From Candidatus Gastranaerophilales bacterium (GTDB lineage: Bacteria; Cyanobacteriota; Vampirovibrionia; Gastranaerophilales; Gastranaerophilaceae): a stretch of 64,000 bases of DNA. How positions within the stretch are numbered: position 1 is the first letter of the stretch; each line of letters starts with the position of its first letter. Under the pieces are notes generated by a model, which was given only the letters and a program-made list of their open reading frames with translations, was not told the DNA's origin and made no database searches. The translations under genes were made by a program, and so were the position numbers. Shown one piece after another: positions 19,504-27,053 of the stretch. The DNA lies in NCBI GenBank assembly GCA_944325825.1, contig CALVBP010000005.1, positions 24,450 through 88,449 of the forward strand, in the 5' to 3' direction.

Positions 19504-20904
19504 CTATACATTACCATTTTTAAACTCCTCATCCGTTTGAGCCATCATTTTTTCAAACAATCCCTTTTCTTTTTCTTCTCTATCAGGCTGGCTCTGACCT
19601 TTATTCCCGCCTCTTGAACCCTCTTGCTCTGTCCAGTCTGGAGTATCCGCTTCTTTTTGTGTATTGCTGACTTTTACGGAAACGTTATCTACCCCGACCC
19701 CGTGTGATGCAAGAGTATCCTTTAAACCGTCTAAACCTTTCATTAGAAGGTCTTTAACCTCATTGCTTCCAACGGTGAAGTGCGCTGATAATCCATCTGA
19801 AGAATTAACAAGCTGAATCTGGACTCTGCCGAGTGATTCAGGATTTAAAACAATATTGACTTTTGAATTATTAAACAAACCTTCCATTTGTTTTGTAATT
19901 TGTTCAATTATTTTGCTGGGCGTAATGTCTGTTGTTTTTGCCTGCACAGTTTGAGTTTGTGCCGGTTGATTTGTTTTTGTAACACTTAAATCAAAATGCT
20001 CTCCGTCGGAATGAAGCATTGCTTTTACTGCTTGTTCCTGCGGAGATTGATTGTCCATTAAAGAACTTCCTTCATCAGATGCGGTTTTCGAATCTGCTTC
20101 TATTGATTCAATATTAAGCTCTTTGAGCTTATCGTCTTCAAGAATATTTTCAAAATCACTTTCTGATGAATTTGTTTTATCAGCAGTTTGATTGCCAGTG
20201 CTTGTTTCTGTTTCAAAAATATCAAAATCCATTGATGATTCAAAAGAATTTGTGTCAGTTTCGGCAGAAACGGTTTTATTGTTAAGTGTAATCGTATCTT
20301 CGTTTAAAATATCCTCATCTCCGGAATTGTCTTTTACTTGAGAATAGGTGACCGGCTCTGTGCCTGCCGGCATTAAAGCCTCCAAATCTTTTATTTCCAT
20401 ATTTTCGGCATCTTCACTTTCTATGGTTTCAGATTCGGTATTGGAAGCAAGTTCCTCCCCTTCCGGATTTTCAGATTCTTCTGCCTCTTCTTCAGCCGGC
20501 ATTCCAGTAGCTTCTTTTAGTTCGGAGATTATTTCATTTATATCACGTGCCAGTGTCAAATCTAAAGCAGATTCTGCACTTGATTCATCAACAGCTTGAG
20601 AAATAATTTCAGTAAAAGCTTCTCCTTCCTCGGCAGCGGCAGCTCCGATTCTATTGAAAGATTCTTCCACTTTACCCGAAGCTTTATCTGTCTGTGGAGC
20701 TTGAGGTGTTTGTGAAGATTGAATGCTATTCTCTTCTTTCAAACTATTTGTTTTTTGGGTGTATACCTTTTCGAAACCATCTTTTATAAAACTACTACTA
20801 TGTTTATTGTCCATATATGAGACAGAGGTGTTTTCTCCGCCAGAAACAGACGGAGTCTTTATATTTTGTAAATTATTTAAGGTATCGACTATTGAATTTA
20901 TCAT
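19504..20904 (-). CDS. fliK: Flagellar hook-length control protein FliK
   Basis: This 466-residue protein measures hook length and switches export specificity. The first 310 residues are long, acidic, low-complexity and rich in E, S, T and D, as expected for the ruler part. The conserved C-terminal Flg_hook domain (about 320-410) contains VNIVLNPESLGRVQIQLVN and LKDTLASHGVGVDNVSV. A charged tail follows. The start codon overlaps the fliJ stop by 4 bp (ATGA), indicating translational coupling. Confidence 0.92.
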   Translation of the reverse strand: MINSIVDTLNNLQNIKTPSVSGGENTSVSYMDNKHSSSFIKDGFEKVYTQKTNSLKEENSIQSSQTPQAPQTDKASGKVEESFNRIGAAAAEEGEAFTEIISQAVDESSAESALDLTLARDINEIISELKEATGMPAEEEAEESENPEGEELASNTESETIESEDAENMEIKDLEALMPAGTEPVTYSQVKDNSGDEDILNEDTITLNNKTVSAETDTNSFESSMDFDIFETETSTGNQTADKTNSSESDFENILEDDKLKELNIESIEADSKTASDEGSSLMDNQSPQEQAVKAMLHSDGEHFDLSVTKTNQPAQTQTVQAKTTDITPSKIIEQITKQMEGLFNNSKVNIVLNPESLGRVQIQLVNSSDGLSAHFTVGSNEVKDLLMKGLDGLKDTLASHGVGVDNVSVKVSNTQKEADTPDWTEQEGSRGGNKGQSQPDREEKEKGLFEKMMAQTDEEFKNGNV

Positions 20905-21344
20905 CCTACATTAAACCTGGCTGATGTTATGTCATCAATTTCTTTTACTTCAAGTCTTAGAAACTCTTTGTAATATTCTTCTTCCTGCTTTTCTTTAAGT
21001 TTTCTTAAAATTTCTGCTTTTTTGTGAGCTTCTCTGACTTCTTCCTGCTTCTTTTCAAGAATAGCTTTTGTATTAGTAATAACTCTTTCTTGATTTTTTA
21101 TATCTGTTGTAAGTTTCAGCCCGTAGTCTCTGTGAGCTTCTATTTGCTGAATATCCAGAGATTCCGAGTTGAAAAGAGCATCCATTTCTTTGTTGTTAAC
21201 GGCTTGAGAATTGATAATATCATTAAGTTTTTTCTCCTGCTGTCTGAGTGCAGCAAGAATCTTTGCGGCTTCCATCTGGCGTTGTTCCAGCTCGTTTTCC
21301 CGCATATCAAGTACGACTTGTAATCGAAACTTGAACTTTTTCAA
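20901..21344 (-). CDS. fliJ: Flagellar export protein FliJ (copy 1)
   Basis: FliJ is a 147-residue, almost fully coiled-coil protein that acts as the stalk of the flagellar export ATPase FliI and as an escort for export chaperones. The N-terminal FKFRLQVVLDMRENELEQ is the family hallmark. It heads the minus-strand block fliJ-fliK-flgD-flgE. A second fliJ gene lies at 23724 on the other strand. Confidence 0.9.
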   Translation of the reverse strand: MKKFKFRLQVVLDMRENELEQRQMEAAKILAALRQQEKKLNDIINSQAVNNKEMDALFNSESLDIQQIEAHRDYGLKLTTDIKNQERVITNTKAILEKKQEEVREAHKKAEILRKLKEKQEEEYYKEFLRLEVKEIDDITSARFNVG

Positions 21345-21482
21345 TTTTATCTACCTCGTCTCCGCCAAGCATACAAAGAAGTACACTTAGTACCTCTAAT
21401 ACTTTAACTGATTACGGCATGCCTAAAATCATATAGATGGTGTAATATTTCTTTACAAACATGGAAAAATCAGGCAATTTTT

Positions 21483-21512
21483 TTGTATCATAAGCTTTAT
21501 TAATAATATAAA
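21483..21512 (+). promoter_or_regulatory. Candidate promoter for the 21531 gene
   Basis: TTGTAT at 21483 and TATAAA at 21507-21512 are separated by 18 nt and end about 20 nt before the ATG, with an AAGGG ribosome site in between. Confidence 0.45.
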
Positions 21513-21530
21513 GTGTGAAAAGGGTGTATT

Positions 21531-22628
21531 ATGACAAATTCTGTAAACTATCCGAATCAGCCGTTGCCTGCAAATTATTCAGGTGTAACAATCTATATAA
21601 CAAATCCTACGGTAAATACTAATCCTAACGGAACAACTGTATCCGGAGGGTATATCCCTTCACAGTGTCCAACTTCGGGCAGCGGATATATTTCAGCCTT
21701 GAGTACTCAACAGACCGGTTATCAAACTCCGCAAATATATATTCCGTCTCAGCCGGCATCTCAGCAGACAATCCCTCAGGAGTATGTCAAATATTCAGAA
21801 ATAAACCAAACTTCTGATATTAATAGGGCAGTTCAAACTCAAATGCCCGCCGGAACTTTAAATGCAGCTTCTGCGGCACAACAGCCTTACGTATACAATC
21901 AGACATGGAATACTTCCCCTGTTAGTTCATACCCGCCGCAATATTATATGAATAATTATACATACAATACTCTCCCTCAAGGAAATATTCCTGCTGACCG
22001 GACAGAACCGCAAAAAGATGTTCAAAAAAATGCGGATAATAATACGGAATTAGATACAAAAACAGTTCCTGAAGAAGATAAATTAAATAAAACAGGACAA
22101 GATTTAAATGCTTCCGGTATAAATGAAGATAACTTAAATACTTCAAGAGAAATAATTAATAATCTTGACACAATATCTGAAGAAGAAAAAGAAATAAGAA
22201 AAAACAGTGAACAAAAGAAAATAGTCGCACTTACTAATGAATATATAATGTCGCTTGAAAATTACTTAAATGATTCTAATCTTGACATTAGATTAATGGC
22301 GGCAAAAGAGGTGCTAACAAGACTGGATGAAGACAAAAACAGATACGATGATGCTGCATTAAATGCCCTGTTGAATAAAATGCTGCAGGATCCGGATGAC
22401 TTAATCAGAATTGCAGCTTTGAGCGCATTCAATTCAGAGCTTGCCAGCGGAAATAATTATACGGTAACCCTGTTAACAAAGATTCAACAAAATCCTGAAG
22501 CAAATAAAGACGATGTGCTTCAAGCTTCAGAAATTCTGCTCAAGATGACAGCAGATACAGATACAAAATACATGCCTGCTCAAACAAGTACGGTAGAAAT
22601 CAAAACAACAAAAACAGAAGGTGAATAA
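21531..22628 (+). CDS. Hypothetical protein: Q/P/Y-rich N-terminus and HEAT-like C-terminus
   Basis: This 365-residue protein has two parts. Residues 1-150 are low complexity, rich in P, Q, T, N and Y, and lack charge, resembling a disordered or adhesive segment. Residues 210-345 are alpha-helical with repeated patterns such as LNDSNLDIRLMAAKEVLTRL and LQDPDDLIRIAALSAFNSEL, typical of HEAT-type repeats. There is no signal peptide. It lies between two divergent flagellar blocks and its stop codon overlaps the next start by one base, so both are coupled. Function is unknown; a scaffold role is inference. Confidence 0.8.
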   Translation: MTNSVNYPNQPLPANYSGVTIYITNPTVNTNPNGTTVSGGYIPSQCPTSGSGYISALSTQQTGYQTPQIYIPSQPASQQTIPQEYVKYSEINQTSDINRAVQTQMPAGTLNAASAAQQPYVYNQTWNTSPVSSYPPQYYMNNYTYNTLPQGNIPADRTEPQKDVQKNADNNTELDTKTVPEEDKLNKTGQDLNASGINEDNLNTSREIINNLDTISEEEKEIRKNSEQKKIVALTNEYIMSLENYLNDSNLDIRLMAAKEVLTRLDEDKNRYDDAALNALLNKMLQDPDDLIRIAALSAFNSELASGNNYTVTLLTKIQQNPEANKDDVLQASEILLKMTADTDTKYMPAQTSTVEIKTTKTEGE

Positions 22629-23065
22629 TGGTAACCATAGCGCCAATATTATGTAAAACAATAGGCGCAGCCGGAATCGGAGCTGCTCTTTATGATACTG
22701 CAAAGGTAAGCAAACATTTTGCCAAAGCAGGAAAAGAAGAAGCTACTGCCGAATATTACCAAAAAGTATACTCAAGTACACGAACTTTAGATAATTTAAG
22801 CTATGTATCAAATGCGATACAAAGAAAATCCGCAGATTTAAGAGAAAAAAATCCTCTTCCGACATTGTGGGGCAGCATAAAAGGAGGCACACGAGGTGCA
22901 CTCTACACGCTTTGCAACTGGCTTCCTGCCGCCGGCTGCGCCTCTCTGGCTCTTCTTACTAAGGGATTTCTTTCAAAACTAGGCGCAGCCGGAGTAGTTT
23001 TATGCACTATTTTTAACATTGCACATAACGGATTCGGTGTTGCCAAGAACAGCCCGATGGATTAA
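22628..23065 (+). CDS. Small hypothetical membrane protein
   Basis: This 145-residue protein is translationally coupled (TAATG) to the upstream HEAT-like gene. It has hydrophobic Gly/Ala-rich segments at residues 5-22 and 88-130 (ending LGAAGVVLCTIFNIAHNGFG) around a charged central helix. It has no recognised domain. Its last codons overlap the convergent gene by 4 bp. It is probably an inner-membrane partner of its neighbour. Confidence 0.7.
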   Translation: MVTIAPILCKTIGAAGIGAALYDTAKVSKHFAKAGKEEATAEYYQKVYSSTRTLDNLSYVSNAIQRKSADLREKNPLPTLWGSIKGGTRGALYTLCNWLPAAGCASLALLTKGFLSKLGAAGVVLCTIFNIAHNGFGVAKNSPMD

Positions 23066-23451
23066 GACTGCTGGCGGAACTGAATCATTTTTCTAACAGG
23101 TCTCAAGTGCTCTTTTACTGTTGTCGAGGTAATTTTTTGGGATTCTTGATTGACAACAGACTCTGCTTTTTTAGCTTTACCCGAGTTTGTCAGACCCATC
23201 TTTTGAATCAATCCCGGTGTTAGGAAGAACATTGTCAAACCGGCACCGCATAGACCAAGAATTCCTGCATGAGACCACGATGACGTATAGCTTCTTGAAA
23301 CAGCCATTGTCAAAGCTCCGACTGCAGCAGAAACTCCGCCGGCATTCAATGCCGCAATTTTGGGATCTGATAGTCTAGCTGGATTCCTGTAAGCTTCGGT
23401 TTTCCCTCTAAATACCACCCGAGGGCTGTAGGCATTAATCGGTTCAATCAT
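23062..23451 (-). CDS. Small membrane protein with N-terminal FRG motif
   Basis: This protein is about 129 residues from the ATG at 23451; a GTG two codons earlier (23457) is possible. After a short leader it has SPRVVFRGKTE, the F-R-G form of the motif shared by ten proteins in this window. Two hydrophobic helices follow, near 40-55 and 65-85, then a lysine-rich tail. There is no known family. It is convergent with the 22628 gene. Confidence 0.7.
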   Translation of the reverse strand: MIEPINAYSPRVVFRGKTEAYRNPARLSDPKIAALNAGGVSAAVGALTMAVSRSYTSSWSHAGILGLCGAGLTMFFLTPGLIQKMGLTNSGKAKKAESVVNQESQKITSTTVKEHLRPVRKMIQFRQQS

Positions 23452-23549
23452 AAGCACACACTTTCTCTTTTTATACGTGTATATTTTAGCGCAAAAATTA
23501 TTCCCTGTAAAGCCCCTGAAGATAATACTTTCGGGTGATTTTTTAAATG

Positions 23550-23581
23550 TATAATTTACACTAAATGAGGTGTAAATTATA
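23550..23581. promoter_or_regulatory. 12-bp inverted repeat with a -10 box on each strand
   Basis: TATAATTTACAC (23550-23561) is followed after 8 nt by its exact complement GTGTAAATTATA (23570-23581). Each arm starts with TATAAT when read outward-in on its own strand. It sits between the minus-strand 23451 gene and the plus-strand fliJ copy 2. It may be an operator or overlapping divergent promoter; a terminator reading is less likely. Confidence 0.45.
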
Positions 23582-23723
23582 TATTTTTGCTATACAAAAT
23601 TCAAATGTTTTCTGCAACGCTGTACTTACCATTCTTGACCTTTTATTTTTCATCATTAATCATACAAATAGATGTATCGGCATCAGCAAAAATCTGTAAT
23701 AATACAAAATGTGAGAATGTATT

Positions 23724-24236
23724 ATGCCCTTCAGATATAGATTGCAGAAAATTCTGGATTTCCGTATAAGGAAAAAAGAGGAACAGCTTTTAGTTGTACA
23801 AAAAGCTCAACAGGCAGTATTTATAGCTGAAGAAAACATCAGAGCAAATAATGCTGAAATCCAACAAACAATAGAAAATCGAAAAACAGCAGATTTTAAA
23901 ATGATGGAATATTACGACAAATATCTTCATCATCTCTGGGATAAGGCAGATGCATTGGAACAGGAAAGGAAACGCTTACAAGCTATTCTCGATGAAGAAA
24001 AAATGAAACTCGTCAAACTTGAACAGGCGGTTAAGGTTCTTGAAAAACACAAGGAAAAACAAAAAGATGCTTATTTAGAAGAAGAAAAAGCTCAAGAACT
24101 TAAACAGTTTTCCGAAATCGGTGTCCAAAGATTCTTTATCCATCACAGAGAAATGGAAGAAGAGGAAGAAGACGAACTAAAAAAATTACTTGAAGAAGAA
24201 GAATTAAATATGGTGGACCAAGAAAATGAATATTGA
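23724..24236 (+). CDS. FliJ-like flagellar export protein (copy 2)
   Basis: This 170-residue, highly charged coiled-coil protein begins MPFRYRLQKILDFRIRKKEE, matching the FliJ N-terminus and the fliJ copy at 20901. The C-terminus is extended by a glutamate-rich stretch. It overlaps the next gene by 11 bp, and the order fliJ, fliK-like, rod/hook gene mirrors the opposite-strand block. It could serve the same export machine or an alternative one. Confidence 0.82.
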   Translation: MPFRYRLQKILDFRIRKKEEQLLVVQKAQQAVFIAEENIRANNAEIQQTIENRKTADFKMMEYYDKYLHHLWDKADALEQERKRLQAILDEEKMKLVKLEQAVKVLEKHKEKQKDAYLEEEKAQELKQFSEIGVQRFFIHHREMEEEEEDELKKLLEEEELNMVDQENEY

Positions 24237-25398
24237 ATCTCCTAATATTTCGCAAACAAATTCAACAAAAAATAATTCTCAGAACCAAAATGTAAAAAGT
24301 TCATCCGTCAAGTTTTCTGATGAATTAAAAGAACTTGAAAAAAACACGAAAGACAAACCCGTTGAAGAAAAAAATGAAGTTGAAAAAGAAACAAAAGAAG
24401 AAGATGTTGTAAATTCAGAAATAAAAGAAGAAACAGTTGTAAAAACAGAAGAAACTACTGAAGAAAATACTGAATCAACCACAGGGCTTGATAATGAAGA
24501 TGAAAGTGTCAACAAGGCACTTGACGGGATTAATTCCATTGTAAATGAACTTAATACAAAAGTAGACCAACCGGAGGATAAAAGATTCGACCCGCTAAAG
24601 AAAGATTCTGATAAGACCGATAATATAAATAATAATAATAAGGATACTAATACATTGATTAACAATGAGTTTAATATTCAGGATAATAAAGACCTCCTGC
24701 CCCAGATGAATCCGAATATGAATTTTTCGGGAGACGGGCAGCCATTTTCGTCTTTTATGAACAACAATATGCAAAATAATGCAGAGCACTCGCTCTCTAT
24801 GTCAGAAAAAGATCTTGCAGAAGAAGCCGCAATACTTTCAACAATGGCTGAAAATATTGCACTTGCAAACAGAAATAAAATGGTACAAACTACGGACACT
24901 AAACAAAATGAAAATACTACAAAAACCGTAACGGATGAACAAGGAATAAGAAAGGTCGACAAACAAACAAATATAACAGTCGAAAATGTAGTCAAATTTG
25001 ACTCTGTAATAATGAATCAGGCTGATGTGGAAGTTTTTGCTAATCTTGTTGAAAAAGGTGAAGCAGATATGACTAAACTTGCGCCGGAAGCCGCTCAAAA
25101 AGCAGTAAAAGTTTCAAAAACACTTGCAGACATGCTTGCAAAATCAATGGAAAATAATCAACCTGTCAGAATTGATTTTGACAATAATATTTCTGTCATT
25201 ATAAGAGTAAGCAGGAACGGAAAAATATCGGCAGATTTTTTACCGAGCTCTCAGGTAGCAGAAGCGTATCTGAAAGAAAATTTACCGCTCCTGAGACAGC
25301 GGTTTGATGATAACAATATTGAGTATGATGAATTAAACCAGCGCAATTCAAGAGAGCAGGAAAGACAGAATAAAAAGAAGGAACGTGACAATGAATGA
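24226..25398 (+). CDS. FliK-like hook-length control protein (copy 2)
   Basis: This 390-residue protein has a long, charged, low-complexity N-terminus (E, K, T, N; residues 1-190) followed by a conserved C-terminal region (about 270-375). The segment VRIDFDNNISVIIRVSRNGK, then a helix ending LPLLRQRFDDNNIEYDEL, resembles the FliK Flg_hook domain, though more divergent than copy 1. Its position between a fliJ-like and an flgF/G-like gene supports the call. It overlaps the downstream start region by 8 bp. Confidence 0.72.
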   Translation: MNIESPNISQTNSTKNNSQNQNVKSSSVKFSDELKELEKNTKDKPVEEKNEVEKETKEEDVVNSEIKEETVVKTEETTEENTESTTGLDNEDESVNKALDGINSIVNELNTKVDQPEDKRFDPLKKDSDKTDNINNNNKDTNTLINNEFNIQDNKDLLPQMNPNMNFSGDGQPFSSFMNNNMQNNAEHSLSMSEKDLAEEAAILSTMAENIALANRNKMVQTTDTKQNENTTKTVTDEQGIRKVDKQTNITVENVVKFDSVIMNQADVEVFANLVEKGEADMTKLAPEAAQKAVKVSKTLADMLAKSMENNQPVRIDFDNNISVIIRVSRNGKISADFLPSSQVAEAYLKENLPLLRQRFDDNNIEYDELNQRNSREQERQNKKKERDNE

Positions 25399-26227
25399 TA
25401 TGTACACAACAGCGATTAACACCCAAAAAGCCACTGTTCAGTGGATGGATGTACTCGCAGATAACCTGACAAACATTTATACCCCGGGATTCAGAGAAAG
25501 TAAGGTAAACTTTAAAACTTTCCTGAGCGGAGCTGTAATTGATAACGCGGTGAAAAACTTCGGTCAAGGTAAATCAACCCCGGGAACTTCTAATGAAAAT
25601 CTGTTCTTTGAAGGTACAGGGTTCTTCGTTCTCAGAAATCCCGAAGGAAAAGTCTCTTACACCCGACTCGGAGAATTCACTTTCGACGGAGAAGGTGTAT
25701 ATCGTGCAACGGACGGTTCAACTGTACAAGGCTATATCCTTAATGATAAAGGTGAAATAATGTCCGGTACTAAATCCATTAATGCCGACCTGTTCCAGGA
25801 AACAGCACTCAAAGGCGGTGCTATGAGTATTCCGACAACTAATATTAAGCTCTGGATTGACCCTAACAACGGTAAATTCCTCGGAAAGTACGATGAATAC
25901 GAGATTAAAAACGACGGAACAATCTACGGTAAAGCTGACGGCGGAAACCGCTCAGTTCCCCTTTATAAAATAGCAACCGCTAATTTCCACAATCCGGAAG
26001 GTTTGTACGAGATAAAAGACGGCAGATTCGTTGAAACAGAAGAATCCGGTAAACCCGTGGTCGGAAGAGGCGAAATTCGCTCCGGACTCCTGGAACAGGC
26101 TAATACTGATTTCAAAAACAATGCTGCAGACTACCAAATGGCAAAGGTACAAATGGAACTCGTAAATGCACTTATTAAAACAAACAAAGACTTGCTGCAA
26201 TCAGCAATGGAAATGGCAACTCAATAG
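25391..26227 (+). CDS. Flagellar basal-body rod/hook family protein (FlgF/FlgG-like)
   Basis: The protein is 278 residues from the ATG at 25391, chosen over the GTG at 25385 because AAGGA lies 8 nt before it. The N-terminus (ATVQWMDVLADNLTNIYTPGF) is the rod-protein signature, followed by GTGFFVLRNPEGKVSYTRLGEF as in FlgF, FlgG and FlgE. The C-terminal helix (NAADYQMAKVQMELVNALIK) is present but departs from the usual FlgG ending. FlgF is the most likely equivalent by length. It closes the plus-strand flagellar block. Confidence 0.85.
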   Translation: MNDMYTTAINTQKATVQWMDVLADNLTNIYTPGFRESKVNFKTFLSGAVIDNAVKNFGQGKSTPGTSNENLFFEGTGFFVLRNPEGKVSYTRLGEFTFDGEGVYRATDGSTVQGYILNDKGEIMSGTKSINADLFQETALKGGAMSIPTTNIKLWIDPNNGKFLGKYDEYEIKNDGTIYGKADGGNRSVPLYKIATANFHNPEGLYEIKDGRFVETEESGKPVVGRGEIRSGLLEQANTDFKNNAADYQMAKVQMELVNALIKTNKDLLQSAMEMATQ

Positions 26228-26228
26228 G

Positions 26229-26412
26229 TACTACGTACGTAGATAATTTGCCCGCTGCTATGTAAAACTACAAGAAAAAATCAGACGCCAAGACCGCTGG
26301 GAGGTGAATACTACAAGCAGAAAGTAAATAACACGCACGTAGATAAACAGCCAGTTGCTATATGAATATTTTTTCGATTCACAACTCACGGCTCACAATT
26401 CACGATTAACCA
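26229..26412. repeat. Degenerate direct repeats downstream of the rod gene
   Basis: A unit starting ACGTACGTAGATAA (26235) recurs 100 nt later as ACGCACGTAGATAA (26335), each followed by a diverged GC(T/C)GCTAT stretch. ACTACAAG also occurs twice in between, and CTACGTACGTAG is a palindrome. From 26374, short CTCAC/TTCAC units repeat. No gene is seen. Confidence 0.45.
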
Positions 26413-26450
26413 TTTAGTCACAAAAAAAAATTAGTTAAACTCCGTTTTAT

Positions 26451-26488
26451 AAGGGAATTAGGGATTACTTAATTCCTTTTATTTTTTA
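26451..26488 (+). terminator. Terminator for the plus-strand flagellar block
   Basis: AAGGGAATTA (26451-26460) pairs with TAATTCCTTT (one G-T pair) and is followed by TATTTTTT. Confidence 0.7.
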
Positions 26489-26490
26489 TA

Positions 26491-26565
26491 ACGTCACTCT
26501 ATTCCCCCTTCATTTATCCCCCTTTTATTTACCCCCCCTTTCATTTACCCCTCCCCCTCTAAATG
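26491..26565 (-). repeat. Tandem C-tract repeats, G-quadruplex-prone on the minus strand
   Basis: Four C tracts of 5 to 7 bases are separated by about 9 nt of CATTTA/TATTTA-type sequence. On the minus strand this gives GGGGG, GGGGG, GGGGGGG and GGGGGAGGGG with short loops, enough for an intramolecular quadruplex. The surrounding stretch 26228-26671 holds no gene. Confidence 0.6.
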
Positions 26566-26671
26566 GTTGATATTTATTAAAAATAATTAAAGATTTGAAA
26601 AGCTTTGACCGATAGAAATATTGACTTATGAAAATATATCATTAAAACCCTTTTAGAAAGGTTTAACTAAT

Positions 26672-26920
26672 ATGTCAGAAATTTCTAATTTTTTAAAGAT
26701 TTTAACTTCCGCTCCTGCCGTTCAAACCGGCGGAATTAAAAGAGCTGCTGAGCGCAGAAGCTCTAATCCGTTTGCATCATCAAATCCTTTTGTACACTCA
26801 AGCGGTGAAAACCCGTTTGCTACATATGGTCAAAACAGACCGGTCGCAGGCGGATACTTTGCCGGATATTATAACAACCAGCCTAATATAGTCGGAAGAC
26901 GGCTTTTTATTGAGGTATAG
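26672..26920 (+). CDS. Small hypothetical protein with NPF repeats
   Basis: This 82-residue protein has AAAGG upstream of the ATG and its own terminator. The central part repeats the tripeptide NPF three times (SNPFASSNPF, then ENPF), and the second half is rich in G, Y and N. No family is known. Being isolated with its own signals, it is likely real and possibly abundant. A structural or surface-associated role is guesswork. Confidence 0.6.
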   Translation: MSEISNFLKILTSAPAVQTGGIKRAAERRSSNPFASSNPFVHSSGENPFATYGQNRPVAGGYFAGYYNNQPNIVGRRLFIEV

Positions 26921-26957
26921 ACTCAAAAATATACCATTTATTACATTACCCCGGATA

Positions 26958-26995
26958 AAAACCTGATTACTTATTAGTAATCGGGTTTTATTAGT
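26958..26995 (+). terminator. Terminator after the NPF-repeat gene
   Basis: AAAACCTGATTACT (26958-26971), loop TATT, AGTAATCGGGTTTT (26976-26989), with one G-T pair and a following T-rich sequence. Confidence 0.75.
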
Positions 26996-27053
26996 AGCTG
27001 AAATATTTTTTCAAATATTCTTCATGATATAATACTCACGGGGAGACTCATTT

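Noticed and set aside
23550..23581. Simple terminator
   Set aside because: There is no plus-strand gene end just upstream and the arms carry -10 boxes; an operator reading fits better, although termination is not excluded.
24279..24665. Antisense open frames over low-complexity fliK-like and smc sequences
   Set aside because: They are Ser/Val-rich shadows of Glu/Lys-rich codons, without ribosome sites.
26229..26565. CRISPR array
   Set aside because: Repeats are few, degenerate and too closely spaced, with no cas genes nearby.
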